NCBI GenBank assembly: GCA_022393335.1
Contig: JAJEKB010020399.1
Coordinates: 62,001 to 126,000 of the forward strand
DNA: 64,000 bases
Origin: Macrotrachela quadricornifera
Lineage: Eukaryota > Rotifera > Eurotatoria > Philodinida > Philodinidae
Direction of reading: 5' to 3'
Each line of letters opens with the position of its first letter. The stretch's first letter is position 1. Positions 25,559-35,939 of the stretch are shown piece by piece. The notes below the pieces were generated by a model. That model was not told where the DNA came from. It did no database searches and saw nothing but the letters and a program-made list of their open reading frames with translations. The position numbers were made by a program, and so were the translations under genes.

Positions 25559-26517
25559 ATGTCGTTTCTTTCACGTATAGTAAGTATTTCATTTTTGATA
25601 GGAATATAGATTTGAAATATGATTGTATAAATTAGTTGATATTGTTTGTTATAATATGGGTAAATTACAACAACACTTCTACAATTTCTATTCAATCGAA
25701 AAGAAGTGAATCAATACATGAAGAAAATTCTGCTGTAGTTGTAAAACCGCAACATCGTGTGAAATGCGGTGAAGATCGAATTTTAAGTCAAGGTGATTTG
25801 GAAGAATGTATTAAAAATACAGATGTTATTCAACTTAATGTTGGTGGTGAAATACTGATGACAACTCGTGAAACACTTACTCGTTCTCCAAAATCAATTC
25901 TTTCAATAATGTTTAATGGTGATTGGGAACAAAGATTACCCATGGATAAAAAAGGAAATTCTTTTTTAGATTTTAATCCAATTCTTTTTCGTCATTTACT
26001 TGATCAATTACAAATATTAGATAAAAATAATATAGCTAACTTTTATCCTCCTTCTCAACCTTCACTTATTGAACCATTTAAAAAGATGCTTAAAAAATTA
26101 ACTCTTAATCAATTTTCATCATTAGAAAATAATATTATTACCTTTAATGTTGGTGGTCAAATTATTACAAATCAACGTAAAACATTTAATCAAATGTCTA
26201 ATTCTACTTTGGGTAATATTGTTAAATCGACGAATATTACGAGATTTGATAATGAAAGTAATGTTTTTCTTGATTTTGATCCAAAATTATTTCAACATTT
26301 GATTAAACGATTGAGAAAAAAATCACCTAAAACTGTCGGTTCTTCGAAAGAATTGTCAAATCGAGAACACAATTTTTTCAAAAAATTATTCCCTGGTTTG
26401 AATATCTACAGTAAGTAAAATACATTTCATATTAATAGAAATAGATTTATTGTTATTTTTTTATGTAATTAAGTAAATAATAAGTATTATTTCATAGATA
26501 AATGGTGCGTGCGTTAA
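25559..26517 (+). CDS. double BTB/T1 (KCTD-like) protein or N-terminal half of a BTB-NHL protein
   Basis: Exon 1 is 25559-25579 (MSFLSRI), with a GTAAGT donor and a 56-nt intron ending AAATTAG. Exon 2 is 25636-26410, phase 0 in, phase 1 out at a GTAAGT donor. It encodes two potassium-channel-tetramerisation-type BTB domains: first DVIQLNVGGEILMTTRETL to FLDFNPILFRHLLDQL, then NIITFNVGGQIITNQRKTF to FLDFDPKLFQHLIKRL. Such domains assemble oligomers and often serve as adaptors for CUL3 ubiquitin ligases. The end is ambiguous. A nearby acceptor (TTTCATAG at 26497) gives a short last exon 26498-26517 ending NKWCVR (271 aa). The acceptor at 29874 has the same phase and would join the NHL exon at 29875-30788 (569 aa). 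A frameless start was avoided: the long frame itself has no ATG before the BTB fold. Confidence 0.78.
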
Positions 26518-27313
26518 AGTCCATTCTTTTCTCTGATTTATATAAAATGAATCAATTACTTGTAACATATAATTAATTGTTTAAATTGGTTGAATTTCTA
26601 TATTGAAATTCGAATCAACTCGAAAATATTGAAAATTTATACGAATAATAAGCTTTATTAAAAACATAGAAGTGAAAGTTTCATCTATAAACAAAATCAA
26701 AAGTTTAGTAGAAGGAGGCAGAGAAAAGAGTGAAATTAAATATGTTAATATTTTTTTTGATTCGAGAACAATGAAAATCGGTTATTGTCTTTCACTCTTT
26801 GATGTTTCCGAAGTTTTTTTGAATTCGAGATAAGATAAGTAAATGTGAAAACCTTGGATTTAAATCCGAGTGTTATGCGTACCTCAAAAAGTAAAAAGAA
26901 CTGCCAACAAATTGATTTTGATCGAACTATCTAAAAACTAGCTATCTTTAGTCTATACTCAGCATTGTAACCATTCTACTCAAATGTGTAAGTTATGAGA
27001 TAAAAGAAGGACTAGAATTAAAAAACTATGTAAATCCAAAGAAATATTACACTTCGGGAGGCGGTATCTTGAATTTTTCTCATCTGGTACACGACATCCT
27101 AGGCTTATTTTGCTACAAGACATATCTTTTGTCACTAAATTATAAGAATAAAAAGACTAGGGAGTGAAGTTAGTATGGATGGCACTGTAGGCGACCCTAT
27201 CTAGTGATCATTGACTCAACTCCCATAATGATATTATATCTTTAGAAATCACACAAGTCTAGTTCAGATTTGTGCTCAGCTTAGAAAACTGGGTGGGAGG
27301 AGTTATTTCAAAA
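26518..27313. other. intergenic, or intron of a BTB-NHL gene
   Basis: No gene or repeat was recognised. If the BTB and NHL exons form one gene, this is intronic DNA next to the mariner insertion. Confidence 0.35.
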
Positions 27314-27513
27314 TACAGGATGATTGGAAAATAACTCCCTATTTTAAATTCTTTATTACTCTCATACAACAAAAGATATCGTCCTGATTTTTTCACCATC
27401 TTGAAGCATGGACTATGCCATTTTGTTTTAGATGAAATAAGTCGATTGATTATCTGACTGTCTAAGATCGTGCACAAAGTTGGATTAGAGAATATATGAA
27501 AATGATTCAGCTT

Positions 27514-27766
27514 TTAACCCTTTCGGGACGGGGTTCTTTTTTGTAAAACAAAAGAATGAAACATGAAATTAGTTAATATCAGTTAATTTTCCTTTTTAGT
27601 CAACTTTATTTATCTTTTCGAAATGGCTTTAGCGCATATGTGCGTCATTCTTACTGGACATTATAGTCATATTAGTTAGAAAAACAGATAAATAGTATGT
27701 ATTCACAGATGGGAATCATGTGAGACGAGTGGCCACTTTAATGGCCACCCGTCCCGAACGGGTTAA
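27514..27766. mobile_element. piggyBac-type MITE nested in the mariner element
   Basis: The 253-bp unit is flanked by TTAA on both sides. Its inverted ends are CCCTTTCGGGACGGGG (left) and CCCGTTCGGGACGGGT (right, reverse complement). A sub-terminal palindrome GTGGCCACTTTAATGGCCAC lies next to the right end. Non-coding. Related to 10036-10302. Confidence 0.85.
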
Positions 27767-27855
27767 GCAGTTTATTATTCTTATATGAAAACAGATACAA
27801 TTACAACTTTTGTTTACTGTTTTGAGGTGTATCTAATTTCGTAATATGCAATGCC

Positions 27856-28911
27856 TCAAAATTCCACATAACCTCCTTTGTTCTCAATACATTTCTGTAA
27901 TCGAACTTGAACGTTGTTCGTTGAATTTTTTAGAAATTCTTGGGGAACGTTGTTGAGGACAGTATGAAATCACTCTTTCAATGCTGTTAAAGTTTTTGGA
28001 TTGGTTTTATACACTTCTTCCTTTACCCAACTCCAAAGGAAGAAGTCACACAGAATGAGATCGGGACTTCTTGGAGGCCACGATCTTGGCCCTCTTCGAT
28101 CGATCCATTTTAAAGGAAAATTATTGTCAAGCCAATTCTGAACTGTGCGAGCATAGTGAGGCGGTACACCGTCGTGCATAAATATTAGTGCATTAATGTT
28201 ATTTCATTGACTAATTACAGGCCACACAAAGATTTGTAACATCTCCAGATAGCGCTCACCATTCATGGTGTCATATAACACATATGGACCAATAAATTTG
28301 GTAGAGGTAAATCCGCACCATGCCACGATTTTCAATTGTGATTGCTTCTTCTCAATCGTCATACCTGGATCTTTCTCACCCTAATAATGACAGTTGTGCC
28401 GATTAACAAACCCTTCGACATGGAAAATAGCCTCATTAGACCACAAAATGTTGTCAAACAGTTCGAGCCAGTCATCTTTCTAGCCGAGCATAATTTCACT
28501 GAATTCCATACGAATATTACAGTCTTCTTGAAAAATCTGTTGTACTAAGTGAGGTTTCCATGCACGATAATTGATTTCTTTTTTGAGAACAGAGTGAATT
28601 GTGTAATATGTTAAACCACTGTCTAACGAGGCCTTTCTAAAGGAAGTTTCTGGACTTTGAGTAAACGTTTCTCGAACAATATCAACAACTTCCGGTGAAT
28701 GAGAGGTTGAAGGTCTTCCAGATCGTTCGATGTCACATACAGAACCAGTTGTCATTGACTTTTGATGACAGTTGTTGATAGTCTTTGCATCAAGTGTCAC
28801 GTGTCTGCCCCGTTGTCTCCTTCACCATCTTTGTACTTCAATCACCGACTGCCACATCCCATATCGAGTAGCAATTAATGCTCGATCTTGAATAGTTAGT
28901 CGTTTGGTCAT
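27856..28911 (-). pseudogene. mariner/IS630-type transposase, decayed
   Basis: The frame starts MTKRLTIQDRALIATRYGMW at 28911 and ends GGYVEF at 27856, all in one frame but broken by several stops: a TGA near 28831, a TAG just after SEIMLG near 28480, a TAG after NRHNCHY, a stop after VWPVISQ, and one after TLTALKE. Visible parts are an N-terminal helix-turn-helix region (GSVCDIERSGRPSTSHSPE), WSNEAIFHVEGFVNRH, FMHDGVPPHYARTVQNWL and WPPRSPDLILCDFFLW. The usual first catalytic Asp (SDEA) reads Asn (WSNEA). This was the transposase of the surrounding element and cannot be active. Confidence 0.85.
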
Positions 28912-29405
28912 GTTAATTTTTTTGTAACAAGATGGTATCAGACGTCAAATTAACGAAGAAATTTTTTTGATATCTGTTGTTGTGTACGATCAATAAATGG
29001 TTTGTGTTAGGGTTTGCTTTTTCTCTCTGTGTATATGTACATATGGAGTCATTTTCTTTTCCTTATCTTCTTTTCTCTTTCTCCGTCTGTCAGTGGCAGC
29101 TATTGATATTCTAAAATTATTGTTTTCTTTTTCTCCTATTCTACATTTTACTCTTAACTATCACGTATTGCGTAGTTATAAAAGAGATACATGACATCAT
29201 TTTCTTTGCATTACAAACTTATCAAATAGCGAAAAAAATAGCGCTGTTCTAATTATTCTAGCTATTACTACAGAGAAACTTCGGTAACAGATTTAAAATA
29301 AAAAGTCATTTTCATGTATTCTCTAGTTCAACTTTGTGCTCGATCTTAGACAGTCAGATAATCAATCGACTTATTTCATCTGGAACAAAATGGCATAGTC
29401 CATGC

Positions 29406-29504
29406 CAGAGCTCGGATGAAAGTATTTGTACCTGTACTTTTCGTACTTTTTCAAGTACAAGTAGAAAACTTTTACTTGTTGTACTTGTACTTGTCCGAGC
29501 TCTG
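29406..29504. mobile_element. hAT-type MITE nested in the mariner right repeat
   Basis: The 99-bp insert has inverted ends CAGAGCTCGGA / TCCGAGCTCTG and an 8-bp target duplication, GTCCATGC (29398-29405) against ATCCATGC (29505-29512). The insert interrupts sequence that is continuous in the mariner left repeat (CATAGTCCATGCTTCAAGAT), which proves the insertion and its order. The interior is made of GTACTTGTA-like repeats. Confidence 0.85.
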
Positions 29505-29874
29505 ATCCATGCTTCAAGATGGTGAGAAAATCAGGACGATATCTTTTGTTGTATGAGAGTAATAAGGAATTTAAAATAGTAAGTTACTTTCCAATCACCC
29601 TGTATATGTCTTTAGGGGATTTTAGACTATTTCTATCAAGAAAAAGTTTCTTTCCAATGTATATTTTCTTTATATTTGAAAAATCATTGATATAGACATC
29701 CATAAAGTATGTTTTAATAGTACTTTTCTTTAAAACAACTGAGAATTTTCTTTATTCTTCTCTATCGCATCAAACAGAGTGAAAAACAATATTATAGAAG
29801 TTATTTCTTTTCTCACAATTCAAAGAAAATTAAAGATTCTTTTTGATGATGATCATGTTTTCTCTTTCTTTTAG

Positions 29875-30788
29875 TACCATTTCGTGCCAGTTTGATAGAC
29901 ATTCCTCCAAATGCCAAATGGAACGAATATGGTCAAACAGTAGGAGAACAAAATCCAACACTCTCTAGCCCTCACGGTGTATATGTGGATGATGAACAAA
30001 CAATTTATGTTGCTCATTATTGGAATCACTGTATTGTGGCATGGAAATCGGGTAAAACAAATGGGCAAATAGTGGCAGGTGGAAATGGACAAGGAGATAG
30101 TACTCGTCAATTGAATGGACCAACAGATGTGATCGTGGATAAAGACAGAGATAGTCTTATTATTTGTGATTATGGGAATAAAAGAGTAGTTAGATGGTCT
30201 CGTCAAGATGGAACAAGTGGAGAAATAATTATTTCGAATATCTCTTGTTATGGTTTGACAATGGATGACAAAGGATTTCTCTATGTCACTAATGATGGCA
30301 AACATGAAGTAAGAAGATATCGAATGGGTGATTCCCAAGGAATAATAGTAGCAGGTGGAAATGGATTTGGAAATCGTCTTGATCAACTCAATGAGCCCAC
30401 TCACATATTCGTCGATCGAGAACATTCAGTATTTGTATCTGATTTGAAAAATAACCGTGTGATAAAATGGATAGAAGGTGCAAAAGAAGGTATTGTTGTT
30501 GCTGGTGGACAAGGACAAGGAAATAGTTTGACACAATTGTCTTATCCTCGGGGAGTTCTAGTTGATCAATTGGGTACTGTTTATGTAGCTGATTGTATAA
30601 ATAATCGAGTTGTACGTTGGCCTAAAGGAGCACAACAAGGAAATTTTATTGTTGGTGGAAATGGTAGAGGAGCACAAGCAAATCAACTCAATTATCCCGA
30701 AGGATTGTCATTTGATCGACAAGGTAATCTCTATGTTGCTGATTATGTTAACAAACGAGTACAACGATTTAACATTGAAATACCATGA
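29875..30788 (+). CDS. NHL-repeat beta-propeller protein or exon
   Basis: The open exon runs from a strong acceptor (TTTCTTTTAG at 29874) to a TGA stop. Its first codon is completed by one base from an upstream exon (phase 1), so it is not a complete gene by itself; the only internal start candidates are non-ATG. It encodes about 304 aa: the entry motif NAKWNEYGQTVGEQNP, then about six blades, for example QTIYVAHYWNHCIVAWKSG, GTVYVADCINNRVVRWPKG and GNLYVADYVNKRVQRF, alternating with VAGGNGxGxxxxQLxxP links. There is no signal peptide or membrane segment. The nearest upstream donor of matching phase is at 26411 in the BTB gene, which would place this propeller at the C terminus of a BTB-BTB-NHL protein. 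An AATAAA lies at 30875-30880. Confidence 0.82.
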
Positions 30789-30891
30789 AATTAATGCGAC
30801 GAACTGATAAATTTTATTTATTGTCAGCTATTGATTATTATATTTTGATTGCTGTGCAATTTTAATTGAAAAGAAATAAATGAATTGATAT

Positions 30892-31639
30892 GGGTAGTTT
30901 CATGGGGTGTCAAACACAAATACACAAAGTACTTTGAAAAGTTTCTTTTTTATCAAACTTTGTAGAGCTTTTTTTGCTGATCATTTTGGTATAAAGAAGT
31001 TGCGAACTTTATTAAGAAATGACGCTGCTATAGTCAAAATAAAAATCATAGTAAAATGGCTTAAAATTTCATGTTTCCTGCGAAAACATCAGAAAAGTCG
31101 AGTCTCTGATCTCAAAGTGACTAAATTCCGACGAAATATGAAACAAAAGGTTTTGTAGAGAAAATTTTTTTCTATAAAATCCTACAGATGGTTTCTTGAA
31201 GCCAACGAAAAAATAATGAATAAATTTCAATACAATCTTCTATGGAATATCCCTATCAAAAGTCCTATTTCATATGGTATATATCCTATACAATTTTTCA
31301 TTAAGATTTATTCAATATTTTTTCGTTGGCTTCGAGAAACCATCTGTAGGATTTTATAGAAAAAAATTTTCTCTACGAAACCTACTATTTCATATTTCGT
31401 CGGAATTTAGTTACTTTGAGATCAGAGACTCGACTTTTCTGATGTTTTAGCAGGAAACATGAAATTTTAAGCCATTTTACTATGATTTTTATTTTGACTA
31501 TAGCAGCGTCATTTCTTAATAAAGTTCGCAACTTCTTTATACCAAAATGATCAGCATAAAAAGCTCTACAAAGTTTGATAAAAAAGAAACTTTTCAAAGT
31601 ACTTTATGTATTTGTGTTTGAAACCACATGGAACTACCC
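30892..31639. repeat. foldback element with about 320-bp arms
   Basis: The left arm begins GGGTAGTTTCATGGGGTGTC (30892). The right arm ends with its inverse, GGAACTACCC (31639). Arms 30892-31215 and 31320-31639 match almost throughout and are separated by about 100 bp of unrelated sequence. The open frames on either strand (30907-31158 and 31385-31597) are mirror images of each other, not genes. Confidence 0.85.
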
Positions 31640-31899
31640 ACGTATATTTATATTCAAATGCGCGTGCGCGACCAGAGAGACCCTAGTTGTTGGAGGCACA
31701 AAAGTCAACAGCGGTAAGACAATGTACGTACATAAAAGGTCTTTCTGTTGTCTTTGTCCAACAAGAGCCCTATCTTTTTGGATTAAATTAATGCCGAAAA
31801 CATACATTAATTCAACGCTAAAAGAAAAGTAGTGAAAAGAAATGGACAGTACTTACCCTCACACCTTTGAGGAAAAATTTAGGGTGGAAATAAATATAC

Positions 31900-34785
31900 T
31901 ACTCTTTTGGGTATTAGTAATGTATGCGAACATCACAAACACCCAACTTTTGAAAACTGCACGAAACGTCCGCTGACAAACACCCACACTTTGGTGAGTT
32001 ATACTCACAAACACCCACTTTGTCCTACTATTAGAAAAAGTGTATCGTCAACAAACATCATAAAATGACCCTACCACCACAAACTCACAAAATCTTTCTT
32101 ATTGTCAACAAAATCACTTTAACTTGTCTTCACAAACATCCACAGAACTCCATCACCTACCTTTGACCGGAATAAGTGCCATCTTCAAAAAAATTTTTTT
32201 AATGAAATTTTTTCTCCAAGCATGTGTGTTTAATCAAAATTGTTCATAAAAGACCACAAACACCCAAAAAGGTCTTCATGAACAAAAGAATCGCATCCAA
32301 CTTATCTCACAAACATCCACAAAAACATGTAATCTTCTCATTAATATACGATTCAAATATTTTTATAAATATATTTATCTTGAAAAAACCTTAAAATATG
32401 GGGAAAAAGTGTAAGGTGCAACTAATGCAAAGTTAGAGTAGATTTTTTGTTTTCATTCATTTATATATGATTCGATAGAGCGTGGAATTCTGATCACGAA
32501 TATATATTTTTTATTTCGATTTTATCGCTGTTTGGCTGAGAAAAACGCTAAACAAGTTGCAAAACTGCAACTATCGTATATTCAGCTATATTTCGCTTTT
32601 TTTAGAGAAATTATTAAATTACAACACTGTTTACTGTGTGAAACTTTTTTTATATACTATATTCTGAATTAGCGTGAAAAACTACATCGAATCACATATT
32701 TTAAGAAATTTTTTTCCCACAAAATCGACCTTTGCTTTCCCTCAGGCCTATATTTCTAAAATTTTGTACCTACTTCCCCAGGGCTTGATTTTTGGTGAGA
32801 AAAAAATTTCTTAAAATATATGATTCGATACAGTTTTTCACTATGATTCCGAACATGCCATTTATTTCGCTTTTTAATTGAGCCATTGTAATAAAAATCG
32901 CTTAATATGAGCCTATTTTTTAGTCTTTTATCTAATTTAGCCACTGAATGACGGAAAAGCTCAATTTTCTCAACAACAAAACAAAATCTTAAAAAACAAA
33001 ATATATACTTTTGTAGCTCACGATCTCGTGGTTCTAATGAGATAGGACACTTGCTTCTATCTTTTCTTACAAAAAACTAGATAGCTTTACAAGATTAGTC
33101 ATAGATATGTACTTTTGAGTATATAAAGGTGTATATGTTTGACAGGATTTTTCAAACTTTTTTGGCTTTGAATCTAACCAAATCACATTTTTTAATTCAG
33201 TTTTTCACGCTAATTCAGAATATGATATTTTAAAAAGTTTTACACAATAAATGACGTTGAAATTTCACAATTGGTGTAAAAGAGGCGAAATATGGCTGAA
33301 TATACGATATTTGTAATTATCCAACTTGTTTAGCGTTTTTCTCAGTCAAACAGCGATCAAATCGAAATAAAAAATATATATGCGTGAGCAGCCTTCAATG
33401 CTCTATGGGACCATATATAAACGAACGAAAACAAAAATCGACTCCAATTTTGCTTTAGTTGTACCTTCAGGAATGCTAGCTCATCCGAATTTTTCGGAAA
33501 TTTCAGAATTTTGAAGTTTTTTCCGACTGCTTCCCGACTTTTCAAATTCAACAGAATTCTTAAAATTTCTCCGAAATTTTCCAAATCGTATTATTTTTAA
33601 AAACTTTCATGATATTATATTTTCTGTTGAAAGTTTTGAAAGATTTCATATTGTGGCATCTTCATCAGAAATGGGTAGCTCTGGCCATTTCTCGCTCCAG
33701 CTCCACTCCAGCTCCAGACATTTTGAATCACTGCACTCCGACTCCGCTCTACTCCAGCTTCGCTCCAGGAGCGGGAGCTAACTCTATGGAGTGACCGCTC
33801 CAGAGTCGGAGCTGCCCATCTCTGATCTCTATTTTCCTGTGATCATTCGACAATTTATGTTATTTCAATGAATATGAGGAAAATGGAGAGACGATAAAGT
33901 ATGTTATCATCTGAATAAATAGTATCTCAGAAAAAACTTGATCTGAACGTAAAATGTCTTCTAGACAGAGTTTTATAGGGCTATAATGTGATGAGTCGTC
34001 ATCGCGGTGGTTTCAGATCGTGCATAAGCTAGTCTGACGTTACGGAACTTCCGGGAAATACTCTTGAGATATCAGAATTTTATTATTATCATATCAGCTG
34101 AAGAGTGATCAAATGTTGTAGAATTGTAGAGCACGATATGGGCTATCATTATGTATAGAAAGAAGATTTCTTCGAGCCCTCAATATGAAGCAAAAGTATC
34201 GGCGTCACTACTTTTGGTATGCCCTAAGTAATTCTAATCATGATGAGATATTATATAATACACCTGCAAACGAAATAATCAAGTTTAGAAAGCCTTTCTA
34301 ACTGAGAAACTCAAACATGAATGTCAAAAAGCTTGAAAATCGCTTTTCGCATTTTTTTCCGAATTGGACAGGTACTTTTTTCGGAATTTTCCGAATTCCA
34401 GCTAAAAAATTCCGATTTCTAAGATTTTCATCTGACAACCCTGTGTACCTTATACTTTTTTCCCTATATTTTAAGTTTTTTTTTCAAGATAAATATATGT
34501 ATAAAGATATTTGAATCGCATATTAATGAGAAGATTACATGTTTTTGTGGATGTTTGTGAAGACAAGTTAAAGTGATTTTGTTGACAATAAGAAAGATTT
34601 TGGGAGTTTGTGGTGGTAGGGTCATTTTATGATGTTTGTTGACGATACACTTTTTCTAATAGTAGGACAAAGTGGGTGTTTGTGAGTATAACTCACCAAA
34701 GTGTGGGTGTTTGTCAGCGGACGTTTCGTGCGGTTTTCAAAAGTTGGGTGTTTGGGATGTTCGCATAAATTACTAATACCCGATT
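31900..34785. repeat. large nested foldback structure
   Basis: The outer arms, 31900-32420 and 34437-34785, are inverted copies. Both contain CACAAACACCCAACTTTTGA-type sequence and run through AAACATCATAAAATGACCCT; the right arm lacks about 170 bp present on the left. Inside, a second inverted pair (about 32460-32700 and 33175-33400) contains CGCTAAACAAGTTG and AGCGTGAAAAACT. A third shorter inverted pair lies at about 32690-32860 (ATATTTTAAGAAATTTTTTT). A hAT MITE (33666-33824) has landed between them. No transposase frame is visible. Confidence 0.75.
33666..33824. mobile_element. hAT-type MITE, GC-rich
   Basis: The 159-bp unit has ends CAGAAATGGGTAGCTCTGG and, inverted, CAGAGATGGGCAGCTCCGAC. 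The imperfect 8-bp flanks ATCTTCAT / ATCTCTAT fit a decayed hAT target duplication. The interior is a GCTCCAGCTCCACTCC-like repeat, much richer in GC than the neighbourhood. Confidence 0.75.
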
Positions 34786-35353
34786 AAATTCGCTGCGGAA
34801 TATACATATTGTTCATGGATGCGTAACATTTTTTAACACTTCTTTGATAACTACTCATTGCTTGATTTAGTTTACGACATTATTTTAAATGTGTTTACAT
34901 ATTATTTGCGCCAATTGCAGATGTAAACAAGAGTGGAATTTTGCCCAAATTACACGAGATAAATTGTTGTTGTTGATTGTTGACGAAAACTTCGTGAATA
35001 TAATCGCAAACTTAATTTATACTTGATTTTTTTCTTATATGCAAATTCAACAAAATCGTTTTTTTGCTTCATTAAACACAAAATTTCTTTTCATGACAAG
35101 AGCTTTGCAGTAATATCAAATATATTTAATGATTAAAAAAGTTTGGAAATTTAACCTTTATTTTTTTCATCTAATATTAAGCATATTTATTTATTCATGC
35201 AGAATAATCGCCAATCAGATTTCATTTGTTATGGTAAAAGAAATTTAAACTAAGTAACATCTCGGTACATATGAATTGTCTCTGATCTTTGGCAACACGA
35301 GTTTTTGGAGTTTCTCTGATTCAGAGTCATCGAGAAAAAACCTCAGATTCAGA
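34786..35353. other. intergenic
   Basis: AT-rich, with no gene recognised. Confidence 0.4.
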
Positions 35354-35410
35354 GTAGGAGTCGGAGTCGGAGTCGGAGTCGGAGTTGGAGTCGGAGTTGG
35401 AGTCGCAGTC
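35354..35410. repeat. GGAGTC hexamer microsatellite
   Basis: About nine nearly perfect tandem copies of GGAGTC/GGAGTT. This resembles the interior and ends of the hAT MITE at 33666-33824 (AGTCGGAGC), so it may be an expanded fragment of such an element. Confidence 0.75.
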
Positions 35411-35523
35411 AAAAAGTTTCACCCTGCAGCTTTCTCATACTAAACCCACGTACTAAAATCACTCTTTTTCTTCCCTATATACAAATTTTATCCTCTTGCT
35501 TGCTGTCGCCTATCATCACTGCA

Positions 35524-35529
35524 TATATA
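35524..35529 (+). promoter_or_regulatory. putative TATA box of the small secreted peptide gene
   Basis: TATATA lies within GCATATATAGC, about 80 nt before the ATG at 35610. This is the same spacing as for the ART-TPR gene. A second TATATA occurs near 35476. Confidence 0.4.
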
Positions 35530-35609
35530 GCTAGCGAAATGACACAAAGCTTCACAATCCAATTCACATTCATCTATACAACAACTATACAAACAAACAA
35601 ACAAAAGCA

Positions 35610-35783
35610 ATGCAACCCAAATCCTTTACCATCAACTTGCTTGCAATGGTACTCATGCTACAACTGCTAACAGTATACAGCTACAGCCACAATGAGGACG
35701 AGAGCGATTCACTCGACACCCATCAACAACAATTACGTGCGCTTGTTCGTGGTCTAATGTTTCAAAAACGTCACCAAATTTAA
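35610..35783 (+). CDS. small secreted peptide precursor, 57 aa
   Basis: A single-exon frame from ATG to TAA. Residues 1-25 form a good signal peptide (basic start, then INLLAMVLMLQLLTVYSYS). The mature part is about 32 residues: acidic (HNEDESDSLD), then QQQLRALVRGLMF, then a dibasic QKR, then HQI. There are no cysteines. A short frame could arise by chance, but the signal peptide, the upstream TATA and the codon pattern support it. The dibasic KR near the end resembles a prohormone cleavage site, so a neuropeptide-like role is possible but not shown. It has no recognised homologue. Confidence 0.6.
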   Translation: MQPKSFTINLLAMVLMLQLLTVYSYSHNEDESDSLDTHQQQLRALVRGLMFQKRHQI

Positions 35784-35939
35784 AAACCATATATTTCTCT
35801 TCAAAAACAAACCATATCTTAACAGGCAACTAGACCGCAATGAAGGAATAGCTTCATAAAATTATACGTTTTTTTCTCTTATTTTCACCACCAGATGAAT
35901 GCCTTCTCTTTTTGTTGAACCACAATAATAACTAAACTG

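Larger units (their letters stand above)
27316..29602 (-). mobile_element. Tc1/mariner-type transposon with about 190-bp terminal inverted repeats
   Basis: The ends are CAGGATGATTGGAAAATAAC on the left and the inverse of TTACTTTCCAATCACCCTG on the right, each flanked by TA (27314-27315 and 29603-29604), the duplicated target of this superfamily. Inverted similarity runs about 190 bp inwards on both sides (left to about 27508, right from about 29310). It carries a decayed transposase (27856-28911, minus). It was later hit by a piggyBac-type MITE (27514-27766) and, inside its right repeat, by a hAT-type MITE (29406-29504). Confidence 0.85.

Noticed and set aside
26498..26517. Short last exon NKWCVR as the definite end of the BTB gene
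   Set aside because: Possible, but a 20-nt exon after a moderate acceptor is no stronger than splicing to the phase-matched NHL exon; it is kept only as an alternative.
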